Below, in pieces: positions 58,457 through 64,000 of a DNA stretch of 64,000 nucleotides. The notes beneath the pieces are model-generated. The model searched no databases. It had not been told where the DNA came from and saw only the letters and a list, made by a program, of their open reading frames with translations. Every line of letters begins with the position of its first letter. Position 1 is the stretch's first letter. Position numbers and translations under genes: made by a program. This DNA is from SCRA01 sp035533275 (lineage in GTDB: Bacteria; Vulcanimicrobiota; Vulcanimicrobiia; Vulcanimicrobiales; SCRA01), in the NCBI GenBank assembly GCA_035533275.1, contig DATLUD010000039.1, forward strand, positions 1 through 64,000, read 5' to 3'.

Positions 58457-59908
58457 TTACTCTTGCTGGATGGTGGCGATGAGGGAGCGGACCTTGGTGC
58501 GGAAGGACTCGTCGCGCTCCATCATGTCCTTGATCTTGTCGCGGGCGTACATGACCGTGGTGTGGTCCTTCTTCCCGAACTCCCGGGCAATCTGGGGCAG
58601 CGAGGCGTCGGTGAGCTCGCAGGCGATGTACATGGCCACCTGCCGGGGCTGGGCCAGGCGCTGGTCCCGGCGCTGGTTCTCCAGCTCCTTGACGCTCAGG
58701 CCGTGGGACTTGGCGACGCGCTCCTTGATGGAGGTAATGGTCACGCGGCGCATGGGCATCTCGGCGACGACGCTCTTGAGCACCTCGGCGGCCAGGTCGA
58801 CGGAGATCGGCGACTTGGTCAGGGAGGCGAAGGCCACGACGCGGATCAGGGCCCCCTCGAGCTCGCGAATGTTGGAGGGGATGATCTTCGCGATGAACGA
58901 GGTGACGGCATCGGGGACGGGGACGCGCTCGCTCTCGGCCTTCTTGCGCAGGATGGCCTCACGGGTCTCGATGTCGGGTGCCTGGATATCGGTGAGCAGG
59001 CCCCACTCGAAGCGCGACCGGAGGCGGCTCTCCAGCGTTTGAATCTCCTTGGGCGGCCGGTCGGAGGAGATGACCAGCTGCTTCTGGGCCTCGTGGAGCG
59101 AGTTGAACGTGTGGAAGAACTCCTCTTGCGTCTGCTCCTTGCCCTCGAGGAACTGGATGTCGTCGATCAGCAGGACGTCCGCGTACCGGTAGCGGTTGCG
59201 GAACTCGACGGTCTGGTTGTTCTTGATCGCGATGATGAACTCGTTGGTGAACTTCTCGGAGCTGACGTAGACCACGTTGGCGGACGGGGTGCGCTGGAGC
59301 ACCCGGTGGCCGATGGCGTGCATCAGGTGGGTCTTCCCCAGCCCTACGCCGCCGTACAGGAAGAGGGGATTGTACGCGCGAGCCGGCGCCTCGGCCACGG
59401 CCAGGGCCGCGGCGTGGGCGAACCGGTTGTTGACGCCCACGACGAACTCATCGAAGGTGTAGCGCTGGTTGAGGGGTCCCAGCCGCAGGTCGTCGCCGAA
59501 CGAGCGCAGGGGAGAGGACCGGGCGCCGCCGGGGTGCCCCGGCTCGGCGTGGAGAGCCTCCCCGCCGGAGGCGCCGGTCGCCGCCGCGCGATCGTTCCCC
59601 GCCTCGGCCGCGAGCGCCGCCGCGGCCTGCTCGGCTTCCAGCAGCGCCGGGTCGATGACGAATCGCAGGCCGATGGGGTGCCCCAGGATCTCGCCGATTG
59701 CGCCTTGGATCGCCGTCTTGAGTCGCCCCTCGACCCAATCTTTCGCAAACTTGTTCGGCACCTTCAGGGTGAGCTCTTCGATCGTCATCGTGTCGACGCG
59801 GATGGGTTTCAGCCACGTCTCGAAGACCGGCGTCGAAAACTTGCGCTCGAGGATCTCGAGACAAGCATCCCAAACCGATTCCCCTGCTGGTGTTGGGGCG
59901 ATTTCCAT
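58457..59908 (-). CDS. dnaA: Chromosomal replication initiator DnaA
   Basis: DnaA, 483 residues. Domains in order: N-terminal helicase-loading domain (about 1-90), a variable Ala/Gly-rich linker (about 90-150), AAA+ domain with NPLFLYGGVGLGKTHLMHAIG (Walker A) and VLLIDDIQFLEGK (Walker B), and the C-terminal box-binding HTH with FGKKDHTTVMYARDKI. The ATG at 59908 is chosen as giving the typical start (MEIAPTPAGESVWDACLEIL); a longer reading up to 60010 adds unlike sequence. It is transcribed away from oriC. Confidence 0.97.
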   Translation of the reverse strand: MEIAPTPAGESVWDACLEILERKFSTPVFETWLKPIRVDTMTIEELTLKVPNKFAKDWVEGRLKTAIQGAIGEILGHPIGLRFVIDPALLEAEQAAAALAAEAGNDRAAATGASGGEALHAEPGHPGGARSSPLRSFGDDLRLGPLNQRYTFDEFVVGVNNRFAHAAALAVAEAPARAYNPLFLYGGVGLGKTHLMHAIGHRVLQRTPSANVVYVSSEKFTNEFIIAIKNNQTVEFRNRYRYADVLLIDDIQFLEGKEQTQEEFFHTFNSLHEAQKQLVISSDRPPKEIQTLESRLRSRFEWGLLTDIQAPDIETREAILRKKAESERVPVPDAVTSFIAKIIPSNIRELEGALIRVVAFASLTKSPISVDLAAEVLKSVVAEMPMRRVTITSIKERVAKSHGLSVKELENQRRDQRLAQPRQVAMYIACELTDASLPQIAREFGKKDHTTVMYARDKIKDMMERDESFRTKVRSLIATIQQE

Positions 59909-60333
59909 CACGGTTATCCACCTTCGCTCGTTCTTCGGTACGGAGGCGACCGGGGAGGCAGTCGTCTCGCGTCCGTGCGAGAAGTCATGACCGCCTCGGT
60001 TGATGAGCAATCGAGGTGCACCGAGTACTCGGGAACCGCTCTCCCCCCGGCGGCGGCGTAGGCCTAGGGTTATGGTCGGAAACCCTTATTCCTTCTGCGT
60101 TTGCGCCCCAAAGTTATCCACTTATCCACAGGATTTCCGCCCCCCGGCGCGCTCGCCCGAAGTCCGCCGCGACAGGGCCCGCGCCCCCCTCGGCCCCCCG
60201 CGTGTGACGGGGGTCAAACGCCGATGGGACTAGGCGAAGGAGCCCCGCGGGCGGAGAGTTTTCCACAGCGTTCTCCACAGGTGTGGAGAAACTGCGAACC
60301 GTTCCCAAGAACCAGGTTTTCGCCGCGGATTCC
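59909..60333. other. Replication origin region (oriC)
   Basis: The gap between dnaA and rpmH (59909-60463) has no supported gene and carries DnaA-box-like sites. These are TTATCCACC at 59914-59922, TTATCCACT at 60114-60122 sharing its last base with TTATCCACA at 60122-60130, TTTTCCACA at 60259-60267, TTCTCCACA at 60271-60279 and its reverse complement at 60282-60290. Genes on both sides point away from it. A short AT-rich stretch (60070-60130) next to the best box could be the unwinding site. This is the classic dnaA/rpmH origin setting. Confidence 0.85.
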
Positions 60334-60363
60334 TTGACGCCCGAACACGGCGCCCGGTATACT
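60334..60363 (+). promoter_or_regulatory. Sigma-70-type promoter of the rpmH-rnpA operon
   Basis: TTGACG (60334-60339) and TATACT (60358-60363) are separated by 18 bases, a near-consensus promoter. It lies about 100 bases before the rpmH start and points at it. Confidence 0.8.
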
Positions 60364-60463
60364 AGGGTGCTGTTTGCAGCCCTAGTCCGAGATTCAGGAC
60401 CGGGATCACATTTCGTCGCTTCGACCCACCAGTGGGCCGGCGACGGAGGAGTTCGAAGGCATC

Positions 60464-60598
60464 ATGAAGCGGACATATCAGCCGCACAACCGCCGCCGTA
60501 AGCGGGTCCACGGGTTCTTGTCGCGCATGGCGACCAAGAACGGCCGGCGCGTGCTCGCCGCACGCCGCCGGAAGGGGCGCAAGCGCCTCGCCGTCTGA
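60464..60598 (+). CDS. rpmH: 50S ribosomal protein L34
   Basis: A 44-residue basic protein reading MKRTYQPHNRRRKRVHGF and ending RRKGRKRLAV, the L34 pattern. GGAGGA at 60445-60450 is somewhat distant and GAAGG at 60455-60459 close to the ATG at 60464. The stop overlaps the rnpA ATG by one base (TGATG). It starts the conserved rpmH-rnpA-yidD-yidC-jag order to the right of oriC. Confidence 0.97.
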   Translation: MKRTYQPHNRRRKRVHGFLSRMATKNGRRVLAARRRKGRKRLAV

Positions 60599-60939
60599 TG
60601 CGGGCCTACGGCAGCCTGCGCCGCACGGCGGACTTTCAACGAGTCTACCGGCGCGGGGAGAAAGCCGGCTCCCAACACCTGGCCGTCTACGCCCTCGCGC
60701 CGCGCCGCGGGGGCGAGTCGCGTTCCGAGGTGGGCTTCAGCATCGGCAAGGGCGTCGGGGGCGCGGTGGAGCGCAACCGGCTGCGCCGTCGCTTCCGCAG
60801 CGTCCTGGACGAGCTCGCCCTCGACCCGCAGGCAGGTCGGCGGGTGGTGATCGTCGCACGCCCCGGGGCCGCGGAGCTCCCCTACGAACGGCTGCGCGCC
60901 GAGCTAGGGGCGGACCTGCGCCGGCTGGGCGTGGCATGA
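60598..60939 (+). CDS. rnpA: Ribonuclease P protein component
   Basis: RnpA, 113 residues, binds the P RNA for tRNA 5' processing. Seen are LRRTADFQRVYRRGEKAGSQ, the SIGKGVGGAVERNRLRRRFR core with the RNR-type motif, and a C-terminal helix. The ATG overlaps the rpmH stop by one base. Confidence 0.96.
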   Translation: MRAYGSLRRTADFQRVYRRGEKAGSQHLAVYALAPRRGGESRSEVGFSIGKGVGGAVERNRLRRRFRSVLDELALDPQAGRRVVIVARPGAAELPYERLRAELGADLRRLGVA

Positions 60940-61145
60940 GGACCGTCCTCGTCGGGGCGATCCGCCTCTATCAACTGGTCATCTCGCCGGCCCTGCCCGC
61001 CAGTTGCCGCTTCTACCCGTCGTGCTCGGAGTATGCCCGGCAGGCGGTCGCGCGGCACGGCGCGCTGCGGGGCACGTGGCTCGCGGTGCGCCGGCTCGTG
61101 CGCTGTGGTCCCTGGCACCCAGGGGGACACGACCCCGTCCCCTAA
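60936..61145 (+). CDS. yidD: Membrane-protein insertion efficiency factor YidD
   Basis: A 69-residue protein with the YidD pattern: IRLYQLVISPALPASCRFYP, SCSEYARQAVARHGALRG and RCGPWHPGGHDPVP, including the conserved Cys residues. It helps YidC insert inner-membrane proteins. It overlaps rnpA by four bases (ATGA). Confidence 0.95.
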   Translation: MRTVLVGAIRLYQLVISPALPASCRFYPSCSEYARQAVARHGALRGTWLAVRRLVRCGPWHPGGHDPVP

Positions 61146-61187
61146 TCGCGGGGGGACCCCACCACCGCTTCTCGGAAAGGCTCCTGC

Positions 61188-61976
61188 GTGCACGTCTTCC
61201 TCGCCCTCGCGTTCCCGGATCTGCTGAAGCCCATCGTCGACGTCATGACGGTGATCCTCCAGCAGATCAACGGCGTCACGCACAGCTACGCGGCCTCCCT
61301 GCTGATCTTCGCGCTGCTGATCACGCTGGTGCTCTGGCCGTTGCGCCGCCAGCAGTACAAGTCGATGGCGGAGATGCAGGCGCTGGCGCCGCACCTCAAG
61401 CGCCTGCAGCAGCGCTACAAGAGCGACCCGCAGAAGCTGCAGCAAGAGCAGATGGCGCTCTACAAGGAGCACGGCGTCAACCCGATGGCGGGCTGTCTGC
61501 CGCTGCTCATCCAGATGCCCATCCTGTTCAGCTTGTACCGCGCGATCTTGTCGAACGAGCACGCCTTCGGCAGCGCGCATTTCCTGTGGGTTGGTTCGCC
61601 GCTCTCCAAGGATTTTCCGAAGATCCTGGCCACCAGCCTGGCCGCCCCGGACATGGTGCTGCTGGCGATGTACGTGATCTCCATGTACTTCACCGTGCGC
61701 TTCAGCTCGCCCGTGACCGACCCGCAGCAGGCCCAACAGCAGAAGATCATGGCCCTCATCTCGCCGCTGATGATCGCCTTCATCGGCCGGGGCTGGCCGT
61801 CCGCGCTGATCCTCTACTGGCTGGCCTACAACGTCTTCTCGACGGGACAGCAGATCTACCTCATGCGCACGCTCAAGCACTCGATCCCTCCCGTCGGCGC
61901 CGATACCGATGCGCCGGCCACGCCGGAGAAGGCGGAGGTCTCGAAGCGCCAGCAGAAGCGTGCCGCGAACAAGTGA
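61188..61976 (+). CDS. yidC: Membrane protein insertase YidC
   Basis: A 262-residue insertase of the Oxa1 type, without the large first periplasmic domain of proteobacterial YidC; the short form is usual in non-proteobacteria. Seen are QYKSMAEMQALAPHLKRLQQRYK (cytosolic helical hairpin) and NPMAGCLPLLIQMPILFSLYRAI. No lipobox is present. The GTG at 61188 has GGAAAGG seven bases before it. Confidence 0.94.
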   Translation: MHVFLALAFPDLLKPIVDVMTVILQQINGVTHSYAASLLIFALLITLVLWPLRRQQYKSMAEMQALAPHLKRLQQRYKSDPQKLQQEQMALYKEHGVNPMAGCLPLLIQMPILFSLYRAILSNEHAFGSAHFLWVGSPLSKDFPKILATSLAAPDMVLLAMYVISMYFTVRFSSPVTDPQQAQQQKIMALISPLMIAFIGRGWPSALILYWLAYNVFSTGQQIYLMRTLKHSIPPVGADTDAPATPEKAEVSKRQQKRAANK

Positions 61977-61980
61977 CGAG

Positions 61981-62730
61981 ATGATGGACGAAGAATTTTT
62001 CGACGAGCCGCAACCCTCCGATATCCGCGACCGGCAGATTCCCGGCCGCCAGAGCGGGCGCGCCGTTCCGGGGAGCCAGGACGCCGCCGCCGCCGACGAC
62101 GAGCGCCAGCCGCCCGACGTGCACCATGTGGCCCAGCCGCAGCCCGAGCGCGGCCGCTTTCGCGGGGGCGACCGCCGTCGCCCGCGGAGCGCGCCGGGCG
62201 CGCCCGGCGCGCCCGGCGGACGCCGCCACGAGCACGAGCGCCGCGAGCACGCGCCGGCGCCCAGCGTGGAGCCCGCCGAGGCCAAGCCCGCACGCGCCCT
62301 GCTCGAGCAGCTGCTCGAGAAGATGGGCGTGCGCGGCGAGGTGGTCTACGTGGCGCGCCCGGAGGGCGAGTACTTCGAAGTGCGCGGCCCGGAGCTCGCG
62401 AATCTGATCGGCCGCCACGGCAACACGCTCGAGGCGCTCAACCTCGTCTTCAACAACGTCCTCAATCTCGGCGTGAAACACGAGCGCCACTACTACACGG
62501 TGGATGCCGAAGGCTATCGCTCGCGCCGCGCGGAGCAATTGAAGGCGTTGGCGCTGCGTATGCTCGAACGGGCGGTGCGCGAGCGGCGCGCGCAGGAGCT
62601 GGAGCCGATGATGCCCTCCGAGCGCAAAGTCATCCACCAGGCGCTCGCGAACAACACGTACGTGACCACGGGTTCCGTCGGCGAGGAGCCGGAGCGGCGC
62701 GTCGTGATCACTCCGGTGGCGGGTCTCTAG
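61981..62730 (+). CDS. jag: Jag/KhpB-type KH-R3H RNA-binding protein
   Basis: A 249-residue protein. The N-terminal 100 residues are charged, Arg/Ala/Glu-rich and low complexity. A KH domain follows (about 105-170, FEVRGPELANLIGRHGNTLEAL) and an R3H domain (about 200-235, with MMPSERKVIHQALANN). Jag/KhpB binds small RNAs and mRNAs and is linked to division and cell-wall growth. The N-terminal jag-N domain seen in firmicute members is not evident. It follows yidC by four bases. Confidence 0.9.
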   Translation: MMDEEFFDEPQPSDIRDRQIPGRQSGRAVPGSQDAAAADDERQPPDVHHVAQPQPERGRFRGGDRRRPRSAPGAPGAPGGRRHEHERREHAPAPSVEPAEAKPARALLEQLLEKMGVRGEVVYVARPEGEYFEVRGPELANLIGRHGNTLEALNLVFNNVLNLGVKHERHYYTVDAEGYRSRRAEQLKALALRMLERAVRERRAQELEPMMPSERKVIHQALANNTYVTTGSVGEEPERRVVITPVAGL

Positions 62731-62773
62731 GCCCGGAGCGCGAGAGGCCTCGCCGCAGGCGAGGCCGCGGATC

Positions 62774-64000
62774 ATGGCGACTCCGAATCCTTATCCACGC
62801 GAGCGGGCGGCGCCGCTGGCTGCGGGCGAGACGATCGCGGCGCTGGCGACCCCACCCGGGCGCGGGGCCATCGCCATCGTGCGCTGCTCCGGCTGCGACG
62901 TGCGACGGATCGCGGCCACCATCTTCCGCGCGGCGAGCCGCGGGCCGCTGCGCAGCCGCGAGGTCCGTTTCGGGCGCGTGGTCGATCCGGCCGGGCACAC
63001 CATCGATCAGGCGATGGCGCTCTTGTTGGCGGCGCCCGCCACGCCCACGGGCGAAGACGTGCTGGAGCTGCACCTCCACGGCAGTCCGGTGGTGGTGCGC
63101 GAGACGCTGGCCGCGGCGATGGCTGCGGGGGCGCGGATGGCCTTGCCCGGCGAGTTCACGCGCCGCGCGTTTCTCAACGGCAAGCTCGACCTCTCGCAAG
63201 CCGAAGCGGTGGCGGATCTGATCGAGGCGGAGCACCGCGGGGCCGCGCGCGCGGCCGAGGCGCGTCTCGACGGCGCGCTGCGCGATGCCGTGCGCGCGCT
63301 GCGCGACCCGCTCGACGCCGCTCTGGAGGAGCTCTCGGCGTCGGTCGATTTCCCGGACGAAGTGCCCGCGCCGGATCCGGCTGCGCTCGAGGCGTTGCTC
63401 CAGGCGCTGCGCGAGGGCGTGGCCGAGTTGCGCGCATCGTGGGAGATGGGGCGGCTGCTGCGCGAGGGGCTTGCCGCCGCGATCGTCGGCCCGCCCAACG
63501 CGGGAAAGTCGTCGCTGCTCAATGCGCTGCTGGGCGAGGAGCGCGCGCTGGTCTCCGCGCAGGCGGGCACCACGCGCGACACGCTGGACGGACAGACCGT
63601 GATCGACGGCGTGCTCGTCCGCTTGATCGACACGGCCGGGTTGCGGCGCACCGACGAGGCCGTGGAGGCCGCGGGCATCGCGCGCGCCCGGCGCGCCGCG
63701 GCGGAGGCGAGCCTGCTGGTGGTGGTGCTGGACGGCTCGCAGCCCCTGGGCGAGGAGGGGCGAGCGGTGCTGGAGCAGACCAACGGGCGGCGTCGCCTGC
63801 TGCTCTTCAACAAGGCTGACGCCGGCGATGCCGGCTGGAAGGAGTGGCTCGAGGCGCCCGAGGTCCTCGGGAGCGAGACCACGATCTTCGGCAGCGTGCT
63901 GCGCTCCGCCGACGTGGAAGGCGTGAGGCGCGCCATCGCCTCGCTGGGTTGGGACGACGTGGCTCCGGATCCCGCGCGCCCTCACCTCGCCAGCGCTTGG
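62774..64000 (+). CDS. mnmE: tRNA uridine-5-carboxymethylaminomethyl GTPase MnmE (3' end outside window)
   Basis: MnmE with MnmG modifies wobble uridine of tRNA. The 409 residues visible begin with IAALATPPGRGAIAIVRCSG (N-terminal formyl-THF domain) and LPGEFTRRAFLNGKLDLSQAEAVADLI. The G domain carries GPPNAGKSSLLNALLG (G1), GTTRDT (G2), DTAG (G3) and NKAD (G4). The C-terminal CxGK motif lies past 64000, so the gene is cut, not broken. It follows jag by 43 bases, the usual order. Confidence 0.95.
   Translation, partial: MATPNPYPRERAAPLAAGETIAALATPPGRGAIAIVRCSGCDVRRIAATIFRAASRGPLRSREVRFGRVVDPAGHTIDQAMALLLAAPATPTGEDVLELHLHGSPVVVRETLAAAMAAGARMALPGEFTRRAFLNGKLDLSQAEAVADLIEAEHRGAARAAEARLDGALRDAVRALRDPLDAALEELSASVDFPDEVPAPDPAALEALLQALREGVAELRASWEMGRLLREGLAAAIVGPPNAGKSSLLNALLGEERALVSAQAGTTRDTLDGQTVIDGVLVRLIDTAGLRRTDEAVEAAGIARARRAAAEASLLVVVLDGSQPLGEEGRAVLEQTNGRRRLLLFNKADAGDAGWKEWLEAPEVLGSETTIFGSVLRSADVEGVRRAIASLGWDDVAPDPARPHLASAW

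Noticed and set aside
62774..64000. Broken mnmE
   Set aside because: The frame is open to the window end with all G motifs present; the gene is cut by the window, not mutated.

Overview
The window is about 64 kb of very GC-rich chromosomal DNA from a diderm (two-membrane) bacterium, taken across the replication origin. It has LPS genes (lpxA, B, C and D, an lptB/C/F set), bamA, tamB and an outer-membrane protein with an N-terminal S-layer-homology (SLH) domain. It also has a DUF3084 protein and a cyanobacterial-type lipid-A-disaccharide-synthase-related protein. Together these point to a diderm lineage of the Terrabacteria side. Candidatus Eremiobacterota (WPS-2) is my best guess, but that is inference from gene content and GC, not a database match. 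I saw no phage, transposon, CRISPR array, rRNA or tRNA.

Layout. Positions 1-11.6 kb are a mixed block: a UbiD-family decarboxylase and a UbiA-family prenyltransferase (possibly late futalosine-pathway menaquinone steps) around a large zinc metalloprotease, then a Tat-exported solute-binding protein, a probable beta-barrel protein, an SGNH-hydrolase lipoprotein, a GlcG/HbpS-like protein and rodA. Positions 11.7-20.7 kb hold dps, a WYL regulator, a minC-minD-minD-minE operon with two MinD paralogues, an M48 metalloprotease and an HxlR regulator. Positions 20.8-25.4 kb are recombination and replication genes (recR, ybaB, dnaX, recQ), with a 69-bp tandem repeat between dnaX and recQ. Positions 25.4-53.0 kb are dominated by an envelope-biogenesis supercluster on the minus strand. 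In transcription order it runs tamB, bamA, three OmpH/Skp-like genes, lpxD, lpxC, fabZ, lpxA, lpxB, a metallophosphatase, an LpxB-related protein, an O-antigen ligase, lptC, lptB, lptF, DUF3084, a YqgF/RuvC-like protein, the SLH-barrel protein, a TPR protein and a glycosyltransferase. Many neighbours share ATGA, GTGA or TGATG stop/start overlaps, so they are probably co-translated. Positions 53.1-64.0 kb are the origin block: gyrB, dciA-like, recF, dnaN and dnaA on the minus strand, oriC at about 59.9-60.3 kb, then rpmH, rnpA, yidD, yidC, jag and mnmE (cut by the window end) on the plus strand.

How it fits together. Genes on both sides of oriC mostly point away from it, so they are on the leading strand. 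The envelope cluster makes lipid A, moves LPS outward, inserts outer-membrane proteins and encodes a likely tether of the outer membrane to the cell wall (SLH domain plus coiled coil plus barrel). The min operon and rodA supply division-site placement and cell elongation.

Less ordinary points are lipoprotein and duplicated versions of Skp/OmpH, a tandem MinD pair, a RecQ with a UvrD-type C-terminal module, a phosphatase with an altered metal/catalytic motif, several unusual start codons, and a possible riboswitch-like leader before dps.
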